A DNA stretch of 64,000 nucleotides from Virgibacillus profundi (GCF_002287375.1 NZ_NPOA01000009.1:1-64000); one strand, 5' to 3'; positions 27,390 through 39,745 are shown, counted from the first letter of the stretch. Made by a program: numbers and translations. Notes: generated from the sequence alone by a model not told the origin.

Positions 27390-28667
27390 CTACTTGTTTT
27401 TATCATTATGGATTTTTTCATAAACTTGTTTAATAGCTTGTTCGAATTTCCCGGAATTTTTAGGGTTATAATAGTGTTTGTTTTTTATAGAATCAGGTAA
27501 ATACTGCTGACTCACCCAAGCTCCATCATAGTTATGTGGATATTTATACTCGTTTCCTCTGCCTAGTGCTTTTGCACCCTGGTAATGGGAATCTTGCAAG
27601 TGTTTTGGAATTTCACCGCTTTTACCACTGCGAATATCAGTCAAGGCACTATCAAGTGCTTTGTATGCTGTATTGGATTTTGGTGATAAAGAAAGTTCTA
27701 CAATAGCTACAGCTAACGGAATACGCGCTTCCGGAAACCCTAGACGCTCTGCAGCCTGTACTGCTGCAATAGCACGGGGACCTGCCTGAGGATTGGCAAG
27801 GCCAATATCCTCATACGCTATTACGATCATTCTGCGTGCAATACTATCCAAATCTCCAGCTTCAATCAATCTACCTAAATAGTGCAAGGCGGCATCAACA
27901 TCACTGCCGCGGATTGATTTTTGAAAGGCTGATAGAACATCATAATGTGCATCTCCATTTTTATCATGTGAAAAACTTTTCTTTTGCATACATTCTTCAG
28001 CTGTTTCGAGATTAATAATAACTTGATTATCTTTGTTTTTTGGTGTGGAAGAAACAGCTAATTCCAATCCATTTAATGCAGAACGCATATCACCATTGCT
28101 GCTTCCTGCAAAGTGCTCCAAAGCATCTTCTGTTATTGTAATTTCTTCAGTTCCGTAGCCATTTTCTTTATCTTCCAATGCACGTTTTATCGCAGTTTTT
28201 ACATGAGTTACAGTTAATGGATGCAGCTCAAACAGGTGACATCTGCTTCTAATTGCAGGATTGATGGAATGATAGGGGTTACTGGTTGTAGATCCTATAA
28301 GTGTAACGAGATTACTTTCCAGATGTGGAAGCAGAAAATCCTGTTTTGCTTTATCCAGTCGATGAACCTCGTCCAATATGAGTACAACCTGTCCCATCAT
28401 TTTTGCTTCTTCAATAACAATTTCCATATCTTTTTTCTTATCCGTTACGGCATTAAGCATTTTTACTGGGATACCCAGGGTTTTAGCTAATGCTACTGCC
28501 ATGGACGTTTTACCAGTTCCAGGTGGTCCAAATAGGATCATGGAAGCTAAGCGTTTAGCCTGAACCATTCTATTTATTATTTTTCCTTCAGTAACAAGAT
28601 GTTCCTGTCCGATAATTTCATTAATATTTTCCGGTCTCATTCGAAAAGCAAGTGGTTTTTGTTTCAT
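27390..28667 (-). CDS. rarA: Replication-associated recombination protein RarA (MgsA/YrvN)
   Basis: RarA is an AAA+ ATPase of stalled replication forks. The 425-aa protein has N-terminal LAFRMRPENINEIIGQEHLV, Walker A GPPGTGKTS (about 46), Walker B LILDEVHRLDK, sensor 1 GSTTSNPY, and the tetramerisation region with KSIRGSDVDAALHYLGRLIEAGD and the C-terminal GAWVSQQYLPD motif. RBS AAAGGACG. It lies between aspS/rsfA and cymR as in B. subtilis. Confidence 0.95.
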   Translation of the reverse strand: MKQKPLAFRMRPENINEIIGQEHLVTEGKIINRMVQAKRLASMILFGPPGTGKTSMAVALAKTLGIPVKMLNAVTDKKKDMEIVIEEAKMMGQVVLILDEVHRLDKAKQDFLLPHLESNLVTLIGSTTSNPYHSINPAIRSRCHLFELHPLTVTHVKTAIKRALEDKENGYGTEEITITEDALEHFAGSSNGDMRSALNGLELAVSSTPKNKDNQVIINLETAEECMQKKSFSHDKNGDAHYDVLSAFQKSIRGSDVDAALHYLGRLIEAGDLDSIARRMIVIAYEDIGLANPQAGPRAIAAVQAAERLGFPEARIPLAVAIVELSLSPKSNTAYKALDSALTDIRSGKSGEIPKHLQDSHYQGAKALGRGNEYKYPHNYDGAWVSQQYLPDSIKNKHYYNPKNSGKFEQAIKQVYEKIHNDKNK

Positions 28668-28865
28668 TTTAATCGTCCTTTTGATAAAATAGTTGATTGT
28701 TTACTTCAGCGTAATTGTGATACGGATATAATGCAAGTTACTTGCCGTTCATGCTATAATATCATGTATTAAAGACAGAATGGTATTTAACTGCATATAA
28801 ACTGATAGTAAGCTTGACTGATTAAAAGATTTATAAGGAATGTATTTAAAATAGAGGTGTATTGA

Positions 28866-29285
28866 ATGAAGATTTCAACCAAAGGACGATATGGGTTAAC
28901 AATAATGATTGAATTAGCAAAAAAATATGGGAATGGTCCAACATCGCTTAAATCCATTGCTCGTGACAATGATTTATCTGAACATTATCTGGAGCAGCTA
29001 GCTTCACCACTCAGGAATTCCGGTCTGATCAAAAGTATTCGCGGAGCATATGGTGGCTATGTACTGGCAAGAGAGCCAAAGGATATTACTGCGGGCGATA
29101 TTATTAGAGTACTCGAAGGACCGATTACGCCAGTTGAAGGAATTGAAGATGAAGAACCGGCCAAACAGGCATTATGGATGCGAGTTCGTGACGCTGTAAA
29201 AGATGTGCTTGATACAACAACACTTGATGATTTATCACATCATAATGACGATGAACCACAAGAAGCATACATGTTTTACATCTAG
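28866..29285 (+). CDS. cymR: Rrf2-family cysteine metabolism repressor CymR
   Basis: CymR represses cysteine uptake and synthesis genes, working with CysK. The 139-aa protein has the Rrf2 winged helix (MKISTKGRYGLTIMIELA, then SIARDNDLSEHYLEQLASPL) and wing (GAYGGYVLAREPKDIT). It has none of the three Cys ligands of IscR/NsrR, as expected of CymR. It precedes the cysteine desulfurase and mnmA genes, but a compound repeat separates them. Confidence 0.92.
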   Translation: MKISTKGRYGLTIMIELAKKYGNGPTSLKSIARDNDLSEHYLEQLASPLRNSGLIKSIRGAYGGYVLAREPKDITAGDIIRVLEGPITPVEGIEDEEPAKQALWMRVRDAVKDVLDTTTLDDLSHHNDDEPQEAYMFYI

Positions 29286-29375
29286 GCCCTTTGCGAAAGT
29301 TATGTTGTTTTTTAATGTTCGTATTGGATCTAAAGTTTGACGCAATTCCTATTTGATATAAAGTATTTGCTATAA

Positions 29376-29752
29376 TCGCCGTTCGGGATCGCTCTGGGCG
29401 GATGCTTTCCGCGGGCACGGCCACAGCCTCCTCGAGAAAACCACTCTGCGGGGTCTTCGGACTCGTGCTATTCCCGCAGGAGTCACCGCCCTTCGCTCAC
29501 CGAACTGGTTAGGTGGTTTGATGTTTCGTTTATTGATTACTAATTCAGCTCATCGGCAGTAATCGGAATACCAGCGGAGGAAATACACGTAGACTCCTGT
29601 GGGAGGAAAGGCATAGGTGAGACCCCCGAGTGCGTAGCACGAGGAGGCTCACCAGCCGCCCACGGAAAGCGTAGTGTATTTCCGTAGCGCTGAATTAGCA
29701 CTCATCTTCTAAAGGGTGGGGGAAGTCATACTAAAGTTACGTCGTCTTCTAT
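29376..29752 (+). repeat. Compound GC-rich intergenic repeat, copy 2
   Basis: Unit A (29376-29520) holds GGATGCTTTCCGCGGGCACGG, CTGCGGGGTCTTC and CCCGCAGGAGTCACCGCCC. Unit B (29566-29752) holds GGAGGAAATACACGTAGACT, GAGTGCGTAGCACGAGGAGG and a tail GTTACGTCGTCTTCTAT. Between them GATTACT and AGTAATC form a perfect 7-bp stem. Order and orientation match copy 3; copy 1 is the reverse complement. It fills most of the 545-base gap between cymR and the desulfurase gene. Confidence 0.85.
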
Positions 29753-29830
29753 ATTTTTTTGTGTCAAAACACAATCTCTTAAAAAAACAGCCTATATTTA
29801 AGGTTTAAATCATAGGAAGGAAAATATATT

Positions 29831-30973
29831 ATGGAACAAATCTATTTGGATCATGCAGCAACTACACCAATGGACAGACAAGTAATTGATGCAATGCTTC
29901 CGGTATATAATGAAGTATTTGGTAATCCGTCCAGTGTTCACTCATTTGGCAGAAAAGCAAGACAGCTACTGGATGAAGCTAGACGCACAATGGCGAAAAG
30001 CATTCATGCAAATGAAAAAGAGATTACTTTTACAAGTGGTGGAACAGAAGCTGATAATTTGGCACTGATCGGTACTGCTTTGGCTAATCAGCATAAAGGT
30101 AAACATATTATTACAACAACACAGGAGCATCATGCCACACTTCACACAGTAGAACATCTGGAAAAGCAGGGATTTGATGTTACTTATTTGCCTGTTTATG
30201 AGAATGGTAAAATAGCTGTAAATGATTTAAAAGAAGCATTAACAGATGAAACGATTATTGTCTCGATCATGTATGTTAATAACGAGACTGGAATCATTCA
30301 GCCGATTGAAGAAATTGGTCAGCTGTTAAAAGAACATCAGGCATACTTTCATTCTGACGCAGTTCAGGCATATGGTTTATTGGATATTGATGTGAAAGAC
30401 ATGGGCATTGATATGTTAACAGTGTCATCACATAAAATTAATGGACCAAAAGGGATCGGATTTCTATATGCTGCAGAAGATATTACAATAAATGCGCAGC
30501 AATTTGGCGGAGAACAAGAGCGTAAACGCCGTCCGGGTACTGAAAATGTGGTTGGGGCAGTCGGCTTTCAAAAAGCAGTGGAATTAGCTATGGAGAATAA
30601 GGAAGAAAGAAGAAACTTATATCTTAATTATAAGAATCTTTTTTTAACGGAGCTTGAGGAAAATGATATTTCCTTTGAAATTAATGGGGATCACGAATCA
30701 GCTTTGGCTTCTATTGTAAATATCAGTTTTCCTGGTGCAAATGTAGAATCGCTCCTTACTAATTTTGACCTGAGTGGAGTCGCAGCATCAAGTGGGAGTG
30801 CTTGTACTGCAGGGTCGGTAGAACCATCTCACGTATTAACAGCCATGTTTGGAGAAAATAATGAATGTACGACTAACTCGATTCGGTTTAGTTTTGGATT
30901 ATTTAATACTACAGAAAATGTAGAAGCGGCAGCTAGAAGAGTTGCAAAAATTGTAAAACGATTAACTTCGTAA
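29831..30973 (+). CDS. iscS: Cysteine desulfurase (IscS/NifS family, YrvO-like)
   Basis: A PLP enzyme that takes sulfur from cysteine, here most likely for tRNA 2-thiolation with MnmA next door. The 380-aa protein has the PLP lysine motif SSHKINGPKGIGFLY, TTQEHHATLH, the N-terminal YLDHAATTPMD and the catalytic Cys loop SSGSACTAGS. RBS AGGAAGG-like. Seven bases separate its stop from the GTG alternative start of mnmA, so it is cotranscribed. Confidence 0.93.
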   Translation: MEQIYLDHAATTPMDRQVIDAMLPVYNEVFGNPSSVHSFGRKARQLLDEARRTMAKSIHANEKEITFTSGGTEADNLALIGTALANQHKGKHIITTTQEHHATLHTVEHLEKQGFDVTYLPVYENGKIAVNDLKEALTDETIIVSIMYVNNETGIIQPIEEIGQLLKEHQAYFHSDAVQAYGLLDIDVKDMGIDMLTVSSHKINGPKGIGFLYAAEDITINAQQFGGEQERKRRPGTENVVGAVGFQKAVELAMENKEERRNLYLNYKNLFLTELEENDISFEINGDHESALASIVNISFPGANVESLLTNFDLSGVAASSGSACTAGSVEPSHVLTAMFGENNECTTNSIRFSFGLFNTTENVEAAARRVAKIVKRLTS

Positions 30974-32101
<1,128 letters not shown>

Positions 32102-32139
32102 TAGAGCGAACACCCACTAGTTAGGAGCAGTTTTATATA

Positions 32140-32805
32140 ATGGATAAAAATAAGCAGGCAATCAATTTAATGAAAGAAAATAAATTTGAAGAGGCAGCAA
32201 ATATCTTCGCAGAGGTAATCGAAGAACAGCCTAATGATCCACTTGGGTTTATTAATTTTGGAAACTTACTGCTGCATGTTAAAGATTACCAACGCGCCGA
32301 GCGATTTTTTGAGCGAGCAATTGAACTAGATCAGCATGCAGCAACTGCCTTTTACGGGTTGGGAAATCTATATTTTGAACAGTCATCTTATCCAAAAGCA
32401 AAGGAGAACTTCCAAAAAGCTATTGAGTTAGGTTTGGAGGAAGCTGATGTTTTTTTCATGCTTGGAATGACTTTACAGAATGAGGAGCAATTTACACTCG
32501 CATTACCGTATTTACTCCGTGCAACAGAACTTGATCAGGATGATGAAGATATTCTTTTTCAATATGGACTCACACTAGCACAAAGTGATCATATAACAGA
32601 CGCCGAGTCGGTTTTTAGCAATGTGCTGAAAAAAAATCCGGATCATAGTGATGCACATTATAATATAGGTGTCATTTCACTGATTCATGAGAAAGCGGAG
32701 GCTGCTTTAACCCATTTTAACGAAGCATTGCGTATACAGCCTGATCATCTACTAGCAGCAAATGGAAAGAAAAGTATAGAACAAATTTTAAACGATAACG
32801 AATAG
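32140..32805 (+). CDS. TPR-repeat protein (YrrB-like)
   Basis: The 221-aa protein consists of about six tetratricopeptide repeats with typical W/L-G-Y-A-F-A-P spacing (FINFGNLLLHVKDYQRAERF, AFYGLGNLYFEQSSYPKAK, AHYNIGVISLIHEKAEAAL). No signal or membrane segment. A soluble TPR protein, yrrB, occupies the same place between mnmA and recD2 in B. subtilis. Partner unknown; its position suggests a link to tRNA modification or RecD2. Confidence 0.88.
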   Translation: MDKNKQAINLMKENKFEEAANIFAEVIEEQPNDPLGFINFGNLLLHVKDYQRAERFFERAIELDQHAATAFYGLGNLYFEQSSYPKAKENFQKAIELGLEEADVFFMLGMTLQNEEQFTLALPYLLRATELDQDDEDILFQYGLTLAQSDHITDAESVFSNVLKKNPDHSDAHYNIGVISLIHEKAEAALTHFNEALRIQPDHLLAANGKKSIEQILNDNE

Positions 32806-32827
32806 TAGGACATTGGGGTTGTTTTTG

Positions 32828-35149
32828 ATGGAGTTGGATCAACAATCTAATACAGAACAGGGATTTATAAAGGGTGAACTCCTTTATACAATTTTTCATA
32901 ATGAAACAGAGCATTTTTCGATTGCAAAAATTAAAGTTCAGGAGACAAATGAGGATTTTAAAGAGAAGGAAATTGTTGCAAAAGGCTATTTTTCAAACCT
33001 TCAGGAACAAACAACCTACTATTTTTATGGTGATTTTGAGAAACATGCCAGATACGGATTGCAGTATAAAGTGAGTTCCTATCAAACTTTTATTCCGGAT
33101 ACGAAGGATGGGCTGATTGCCTATCTATCCAGTGACTTATTTTATGGAGTAGGAAAAAAAACAGCAGGCCGAATTGTTAAGCATTTAGGAGAAAGTGCCA
33201 TATCCAAAATTTTAAATTCACCTGATATATTAAATGAAATCCCTGCAGTTAAAAAAGAAACAGCTGAATTACTTGCTAGAACGCTTCAGGAAAACCAGGG
33301 GTTTGAGCATATCGTAGTTTATTTATCGAAATATAATATTGGATTAAAAATGGCACAAAAAATATATCAAAAATATAAAGATGAGGCGATTGATGTCTTA
33401 GAAGAAGATCCCTATCAATATGTATTTGATATAGATGGATTCGGTTTTCGAACAGCTGATGAGATCGCAAGACAAAATGGTCTTTCCTTAACACACCCAA
33501 ATCGGATTGGTGCAGGCTGTATTTATATATTACAAAAAAGCATCCAGGATGGACATGTATACCTGCCATTGGATACATGTGTGTATCAGGTGCTTCATTT
33601 ATTATCAAACCAATCCATTTCCCAGACCATAATTACTGACAGATTAGAAGAGTTAAATACAGATAAATCTGTTATTGTTCAAAATGGTAAAGTCTATCTA
33701 CCTTCACTTTATTATGCAGAGGATGGTTTCGCTTCCCATTTAAATAGAGTTATTTCCAAACAGATTGAGCATGAAACCCCATTGGCAGAATTGATGAAAA
33801 TAATTGGGGAAATAGAAGAGACAGAGGTTTTAAGCTACGGAAAAGAACAATTTAATGCTATTAATCAAGCATTGCATTCTAAAGTTATGATCGTTACAGG
33901 TGGTCCAGGCACAGGGAAAACAACGGTTGTAAATGGTATTCTTAAAGCATATGCAGCTATTCATGAAGTATCTTTGAACCCTCGGGATTATGACAATAAA
34001 TCTGATTTTCCGTTTATTTTAACTGCGCCTACAGGTAGGGCTGCTAAACGATTGAATGAATCAACAGGACTCCCTGCAGTGACGATTCATCGGCTTTTAG
34101 GCTGGAATGGGAAGGATGGATTTGAAAAAGATCAGAACGAACCACTGACAGGTAAATTTTTAATTGTGGATGAGTTTTCGATGGTTGATATTTGGCTTGC
34201 CAATAGTCTATTTAAATCAATACCGGACGATATGCAAATTTTAATCGTAGGTGATGAGGATCAATTGCCTTCAGTGGGACCTGGGCAGGTATTATCTGAT
34301 TTACTAAGCAGTGGGTTAATCCCTTCTATTAGTCTCAGCGAAGTATATCGTCAAAAAGAAGGATCAAAAATCATTCATCTTGCCCATGATATAAAAAACG
34401 GCACCTGTACCAGTGAAAAACTGCAAAATGATAAAGATTTTAGTTTTATCTCCTGTAATGAATACCATATGATTGATGTAATCACTAAAGTATTTATGAA
34501 AGCGAAAGAAAAAGGTATTGATCTTAAAGATATTCAGGTACTTGCACCGATGTACCGCTCACAGGCGGGTATAACAATTATTAATAAAAAACTGCAGGAA
34601 TTAATCAACCCTAAAAATTCACGAAAACGGGAAGTAAAGACAAGTGATGCTGTATTTAGAATTGGTGATAAAGTACTTCAGCTTGTTAATCAACCTGAAG
34701 ATGGTGTTTATAATGGTGATATTGGTGAGGTGGTTGCCATCTTCGAAGAGGATGAAAACACAGAAAACGTGGAGCAGTTAGTCATCCTGTTTGAAGATAA
34801 AGAAGTGGTTTATGAACGAAAGGATTATGTGAATTTAATGCATGCCTATTGTATATCAATTCACAAATCGCAAGGCAGTGAATTTCCAATTGTTATACTT
34901 CCGGTTGTTTCAACATATAATCGCATGCTAAGAAAGAACCTGCTTTATACAGCAATTACGAGAAGTAAGGAATCCTTAATTATTTGTGGAGAGGAACATT
35001 CATTCCTTCGTGGGGTTCAAACCATTGATACAAATAAGCGGTGTACATCTTTAAAAGAACAATTGATGGAACGGCTGCAAAATCTCCCGCAACAATCAAT
35101 AGAAGAGGAATCAGAAGAAAAAGAAATAACCCCATATGATTTTATGTAA
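32828..35149 (+). CDS. recD2: ATP-dependent DNA helicase RecD2
   Basis: RecD2 is a 5'-to-3' superfamily 1B helicase acting without RecBC in DNA repair and fork maintenance. The 773-aa protein has an N-terminal OB-like and HhH region (YGVGKKTAGRIVKHLG), Walker A TGGPGTGKTT, motif II VDEFSMVD, motif III GDEDQLPSVGPG, motif IV/V region and SIHKSQGSEFP, TAITRSK. I chose ATG 32828 over TTG 32813, which is too close to its upstream purine tract. Confidence 0.94.
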   Translation: MELDQQSNTEQGFIKGELLYTIFHNETEHFSIAKIKVQETNEDFKEKEIVAKGYFSNLQEQTTYYFYGDFEKHARYGLQYKVSSYQTFIPDTKDGLIAYLSSDLFYGVGKKTAGRIVKHLGESAISKILNSPDILNEIPAVKKETAELLARTLQENQGFEHIVVYLSKYNIGLKMAQKIYQKYKDEAIDVLEEDPYQYVFDIDGFGFRTADEIARQNGLSLTHPNRIGAGCIYILQKSIQDGHVYLPLDTCVYQVLHLLSNQSISQTIITDRLEELNTDKSVIVQNGKVYLPSLYYAEDGFASHLNRVISKQIEHETPLAELMKIIGEIEETEVLSYGKEQFNAINQALHSKVMIVTGGPGTGKTTVVNGILKAYAAIHEVSLNPRDYDNKSDFPFILTAPTGRAAKRLNESTGLPAVTIHRLLGWNGKDGFEKDQNEPLTGKFLIVDEFSMVDIWLANSLFKSIPDDMQILIVGDEDQLPSVGPGQVLSDLLSSGLIPSISLSEVYRQKEGSKIIHLAHDIKNGTCTSEKLQNDKDFSFISCNEYHMIDVITKVFMKAKEKGIDLKDIQVLAPMYRSQAGITIINKKLQELINPKNSRKREVKTSDAVFRIGDKVLQLVNQPEDGVYNGDIGEVVAIFEEDENTENVEQLVILFEDKEVVYERKDYVNLMHAYCISIHKSQGSEFPIVILPVVSTYNRMLRKNLLYTAITRSKESLIICGEEHSFLRGVQTIDTNKRCTSLKEQLMERLQNLPQQSIEEESEEKEITPYDFM

Positions 35150-35244
35150 TTAAAGAGGTATATTTTAGTGAAATTCGGGTTAGCATAACATAAAAAGAGG
35201 TTTTATCCTTTTTTTCAATATAAACTAAAAGAGGAGTACTATTT

Positions 35245-35436
35245 ATGATGCGATGCCCGAATTGTAATGGAAAGGATATTGGCAAAATTGGCACACAGAA
35301 CTATTATTGCTGGACATGCTTTATTGAGATGAACGTGGACCAGGATAAATTAACTGTTCACCAGGTGGAAGCAGATGGTTCTTTAAGTTCGCTTGATGAT
35401 TTATTTTCAGAGGATGAAAGAAAAATTGAATGGTAA
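35245..35436 (+). CDS. Small zinc-ribbon protein (YrzR-like)
   Basis: A 63-aa protein with a single zinc ribbon, CPNCNGKDIGKIGTQNYYCWTC (four Cys in two CxxC pairs, residues 4-25), then an acidic tail. RBS AGAGGAG is 8 bases before the first of two tandem ATGs. A small gene of this kind lies between recD2 and the AI-2E permease in B. subtilis; the name yrzR is from memory. Function unknown. Confidence 0.75.
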   Translation: MMRCPNCNGKDIGKIGTQNYYCWTCFIEMNVDQDKLTVHQVEADGSLSSLDDLFSEDERKIEW

Positions 35437-35484
35437 ATCCCAGCTGCAAAAGTAAACTAATTTTTGTGCAGGGGGAAATTGTAC

Positions 35485-36552
35485 ATGCTAAAAGATAAAA
35501 AAGTACTAATTTTTGTATATTCATTAATTATTGGTATCTTTGTTTTCTTATTTGTATATTTACTTGTTAAACTGTTCCCTCTATATGGAACTGTTTTTTC
35601 ATTTCTTTGGAGCCTTTTGTCACCTTTTTTAATTGCTTGTTTAATTGCTTATTTGCTATATCCAGTTATTAATAAATTGCATAGCTATAATATTCCCCGT
35701 GGATTGGCCATACTTTCCATTTACCTTTTATTTTTTGGCAGTGCTGCTTATTTAATTTATCGTGTTTATCCAATGATGATTCATCAACTGCGTGATTTGA
35801 ATGAACAATTACCACAATTTATCAGTATGTATGAAAATCTGGTTTATAATCTTTATGATTATACATCATTTTTGCCGGAAGCTGTCCATGATAAGATCGA
35901 TCAAATGATTGTAGGTGTTGAAAACACATTAAATAATCTTCTGACAAAGTTGATTGGCGGATTCACTAAGATTTTTGATATGATTATAATTCTTACAGTT
36001 ATTCCTGTTCTAGTATTTTATTTTCTAAAAGATTTTAATACCATTAAAAAATACGCTAAAAAGTTTATCCCTGAAAAATATCAACAACAGGCAAGTAAAA
36101 TGTGTCATGCAATTGATGATAGTTTGGGGAGTTATATTCGGGGTCAATTATTTGTCTGTTTATTTGTCAGTATTACGACATTAATTATTTTCCATTTATT
36201 AGATATCAAATATGCGTTATTATTAGCAATCTTCATGGGTATTACAAATATTATTCCATATTTCGGCCCGATCATTGGTGCGATCCCTGCTGTAGCTATA
36301 ACGTTCACAATGTCCGGAAAAATGGTTATATTTATATTAATAGCTATATTTGTTATTCAGTTAATTGAAAGTAATTTATTATCCCCATATATTGTTGGAA
36401 AAAGTATTAACATTCATCCTGTAGCTATCATATTTGTGCTTTTACTTGGTGGGAAATTATTCGGAGTACTTGGCATGATACTAGCGGTTCCATTGTTAAC
36501 CATTTTAAGGGTTATTGTTAATCACTTGATTGCTTTTCGGCGATATAATTGA
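35485..36552 (+). CDS. AI-2E family transporter (YrrI-like)
   Basis: The 355-aa membrane protein has eight or so hydrophobic segments and the AI-2E/UPF0118 patterns PFLIACLIAYLLYPVINKL, IIGAIPAVAI and the conserved VVGKSINIHPVAIIFVLLLGGKLFG (here I-V-G-K). Substrates of this family vary (autoinducer-2 export, Na+/H+, others), so none is assigned. I chose ATG 35485, 9 bases after AGGGGG. Confidence 0.88.
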   Translation: MLKDKKVLIFVYSLIIGIFVFLFVYLLVKLFPLYGTVFSFLWSLLSPFLIACLIAYLLYPVINKLHSYNIPRGLAILSIYLLFFGSAAYLIYRVYPMMIHQLRDLNEQLPQFISMYENLVYNLYDYTSFLPEAVHDKIDQMIVGVENTLNNLLTKLIGGFTKIFDMIIILTVIPVLVFYFLKDFNTIKKYAKKFIPEKYQQQASKMCHAIDDSLGSYIRGQLFVCLFVSITTLIIFHLLDIKYALLLAIFMGITNIIPYFGPIIGAIPAVAITFTMSGKMVIFILIAIFVIQLIESNLLSPYIVGKSINIHPVAIIFVLLLGGKLFGVLGMILAVPLLTILRVIVNHLIAFRRYN

Positions 36553-36577
36553 CAATTGCACAGAAGTTTTCTATAAT
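36549..36577 (+). promoter_or_regulatory. Consensus sigma-A promoter of the alaS T-box transcript
   Basis: TTGACA (36549-36554), exactly 17 bp, TATAAT (36572-36577): a perfect match to both hexamers. It overlaps the stop codon of the upstream permease gene. Confidence 0.9.
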
Positions 36578-36632
36578 ATCGCTAAGTTAAAGCTTTATAA
36601 AGGTTTGAATATGCTGTTATATACGTTAAAAC

Positions 36633-36862
36633 ATTGAAGGTTATAAGTACATGAAATTCGGTTTATCAGAGAGGGATTTCCTAAGGGGCTGAAAGAAATC
36701 CTAAATCAGAGTCATGGAAAGCTAAACTGGAGTATGGTTAATACCCATCGGTGTCAGACCGTTAACATGATCAAGTGATGGATAATGTTATTATTCATAA
36801 TTAGGGTGGTACCGCGATAATATCTCGTCCCTGCGTTTAAGCAGAGATGGGATTTTTTTTAT
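36633..36862 (+). ncRNA. T-box leader of alaS, tRNA-Ala responsive
   Basis: The leader has GAAGGTTATAAGTA near the start, Stem I, the specifier GCT at 36721-36723 (preceded by GGAAA, followed by A), the T-box AGGGTGGTACCGCG (36803-36816) and a terminator stem (CCCTGC...GCAGAGATGGG) with a run of eight T. It fills the 339-base gap before alaS. Confidence 0.92.
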
Positions 36863-36891
36863 TTTAAAAGGGATAAAAAGGAGGAAGCAAA

Positions 36892-39534
36892 TTGAAACAG
36901 TTAACATCAGCAGAAGTAAGACAAATGTTTATCGATTTTTTTAAGGAAAAAGGTCACAGGGTTGAACCGAGTGCATCCCTTGTACCAAAAGATGATCCGA
37001 CATTATTATGGATAAACAGTGGGGTGGCAACATTAAAAAAATATTTTGATGGTCGTGTGATTCCGGAAAACCCCAGGCTTGTTAATGCTCAAAAATCAAT
37101 TCGTACAAATGATATTGAAAATGTAGGGTTCACTGCAAGGCATCATACATTCTTTGAGATGCTTGGGAACTTTTCCATTGGAGATTATTTTAAAGAAGAA
37201 GCAATTGAATGGGCATGGGAATTTTTAACGAGTGAAAAATGGATTGGTTTTGAACCTGAATTGCTATCTGTTACCGTTCATCCGGAAGATGATGAAGCTT
37301 ATGATATTTGGTTAAATGAAATGAAATTACCTAAAGAACGAATTATTCGTCTGGAGGAAAATTTCTGGGATATTGGGGAAGGACCAAGTGGACCAAACAC
37401 AGAAATATTCTATGACCGTGGAGAGAAATATGGAAATGACCCGAATGATTCCGAATTATATCCTGGCGGAGAGAATGACCGTTATTTGGAAATCTGGAAT
37501 TTAGTGTTTTCACAGTTTAATCATAACTCTGATGATACGTACACACCACTCCCGAAGAAGAATATTGATACAGGTTTGGGACTGGAAAGAATGGTGTCAA
37601 TTATCCAGGATGTACCTACAAATTTTGAAACAGATCTTTTTATGCCGATTATTCGAAAGACTGAAGAACTAGCTGATACAACATATGGAAAAACAAAAGA
37701 AGCGGATACAGCTTTTAAAGTTATTTCAGATCATGTTAGAACGGTTAGTTTTGCCATTGGCGATGGGGCAGTTCCTTCCAATGAAGGCAGAGGATATGTA
37801 CTAAGAAGGCTATTAAGAAGAGCGGTTAGATTTGCAAAAGAAATCGGTATTGAAAGACCATTTTTGTATGAGCTGGTAGATACTGTGGGAGAAATAATGA
37901 AGGATTTCTATCCGGAAGTATTAAAAAAGAAAGAGTTTATTATAAATATCGTAAAAATAGAAGAAGAGCGCTTCCATGAAACTTTAAATGAAGGACTTGA
38001 AATTTTATCTACCATCATGAAAAAAGAAAAAGAAAGAGGAAATACAATTTTTCCTGGTGTAGAGGTATTCCGTTTATACGATACGTACGGATTTCCAAAA
38101 GAATTAACCCAGGAGTATGTTGAGCAGCAAGGATTTACGATAGATGAAAATGAATTTAATCAAGAAATGAAAAAGCAGCGTGAACGGGCTAGAAATGCAC
38201 GTCAAAAGGTAAATTCCATGCAAGTACAGGACAGTGTTTTAAGTGTTATTGAAGTAGATAGTGAGTTTATTGGATATGAAACATTGGAGACAAATACTAA
38301 GATAGAATCAATCATAAGCGACAATGAAGCTGTTGAAACTGCAGGAGTAGAGAGTGAAGTGTTTATATTATTGAAAGAAACACCATTTTATGCAGAGAGT
38401 GGCGGACAGGTTGCTGACAATGGGTGGATCTATACAGATAATGCATCAGCATACGTGGAAGATGTGCAAAAGTCTCCAAAAGGCCAGAATATTCACCGTG
38501 TCCGTGTCAAGGAAGGGCAGCTTCAAACAGGTGATAACGTGAAGGCAGTTGTTGATTCACATTTCCGTACATTTACAATTAAAAACCATACGGCTACTCA
38601 TTTATTGCATCAAGCATTAAAAGATGTCCTTGGAAGTCATGTTAATCAAGCTGGTTCTCTCGTAACACCGGATCGGCTGCGATTTGATTTCTCACACTTC
38701 AACTCTGTTACAAAAGAGGAATTACAAAAAATCGAACAAATTGTCAATGAAAAGATTTGGTCATCTATTTCATTAATTATTAACAATAAAACAATAGAAG
38801 AAGCAAAGGAAATGGGAGCAATGGCGCTATTTGGTGAAAAATACGGTGATATTGTCCGGGTTGTACAAATCGATGATTACAGTATTGAATTATGTGGTGG
38901 CTGTCATGTGGGGAATACTTCGGAAATTGGCTTATTTAAAATTGTATCAGAAGCTGGGATTGGTGCTGGTACCAGGAGAATTGAAGCTGTTACAAGTAAG
39001 CATGCATATCAATACTTTAACAATAAATTAACACTGCTTGAGGATTCAGCTCAGTTATTAAAAACCAGTGAAGATAAGCTTCCTGACCGTATCGAAGGCC
39101 TATTCCAGGAAATGAAGGATGTACAAAAAGAAAATGAATCATTAAGTGCAAAATTATCAAACGTGGAAGCTTCCTCGATATTGGATCAAGTTGAAACGAT
39201 CAGTGGTGTTCAGTTATTGGCACAAAAGGTAAATGTAAAAGACATGAATCAATTAAGAAATATGTTAGACGACTTAAAACAAAAGATGGAATCGGGTATA
39301 ATATTACTTGCGGCTGAAAACAATGGAAAAGTACAACTTGCAGCTGGTGTTACGAAAGATTTGATAGAACGTGGCCTACATGCGGGAAACCTGATCAAAC
39401 AAGCAGCTAAAGCGTGTGGCGGTGGCGGTGGTGGCCGTCCTGACATGGCACAGGCCGGCGGAAAAGACCCACAGAAAATTAAAGAAGCTCTTGATACAGC
39501 AAAACCATATATTATTGAAAATATTAAAAAGTAA
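36892..39534 (+). CDS. alaS: Alanyl-tRNA synthetase
   Basis: AlaS charges and edits tRNA-Ala. The 880-aa protein has the class II core ([24 protein letters not shown]), the editing domain zinc/catalytic motifs [11 protein letters not shown] and CGGCHVGNT, and the C-Ala domain with a Gly-rich [15 protein letters not shown]. The start is TTG at 36892, supported by AAGGAGG about 8 bases upstream. Controlled by the upstream T-box. Confidence 0.97.
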   Translation: MKQLTSAEVRQMFIDFFKEKGHRVEPSASLVPKDDPTLLWINSGVATLKKYFDGRVIPENPRLVNAQKSIRTNDIENVGFTARHHTFFEMLGNFSIGDYFKEEAIEWAWEFLTSEKWIGFEPELLSVTVHPEDDEAYDIWLNEMKLPKERIIRLEENFWDIGEGPSGPNTEIFYDRGEKYGNDPNDSELYPGGENDRYLEIWNLVFSQFNHNSDDTYTPLPKKNIDTGLGLERMVSIIQDVPTNFETDLFMPIIRKTEELADTTYGKTKEADTAFKVISDHVRTVSFAIGDGAVPSNEGRGYVLRRLLRRAVRFAKEIGIERPFLYELVDTVGEIMKDFYPEVLKKKEFIINIVKIEEERFHETLNEGLEILSTIMKKEKERGNTIFPGVEVFRLYDTYGFPKELTQEYVEQQGFTIDENEFNQEMKKQRERARNARQKVNSMQVQDSVLSVIEVDSEFIGYETLETNTKIESIISDNEAVETAGVESEVFILLKETPFYAESGGQVADNGWIYTDNASAYVEDVQKSPKGQNIHRVRVKEGQLQTGDNVKAVVDSHFRTFTIKNHTATHLLHQALKDVLGSHVNQAGSLVTPDRLRFDFSHFNSVTKEELQKIEQIVNEKIWSSISLIINNKTIEEAKEMGAMALFGEKYGDIVRVVQIDDYSIELCGGCHVGNTSEIGLFKIVSEAGIGAGTRRIEAVTSKHAYQYFNNKLTLLEDSAQLLKTSEDKLPDRIEGLFQEMKDVQKENESLSAKLSNVEASSILDQVETISGVQLLAQKVNVKDMNQLRNMLDDLKQKMESGIILLAAENNGKVQLAAGVTKDLIERGLHAGNLIKQAAKACGGGGGGRPDMAQAGGKDPQKIKEALDTAKPYIIENIKK

Positions 39535-39745
39535 ACTACTTGAATCCTATTAAAGAGCTTGAAGATCGACTTAAATGTAAAACATATAATATTTTATCTA
39601 AACATGTTAAAATAAGTGTTGAAGATAGTATTTGTTTTTAATAACTATCAACTATGTTAAAATTATAAGAGCGTAACATCCAAATATAAGTAAACTATGC
39701 AATTAATTAGTTAAAGCATAGTTATTTTAAGAACGAGGTGTCACT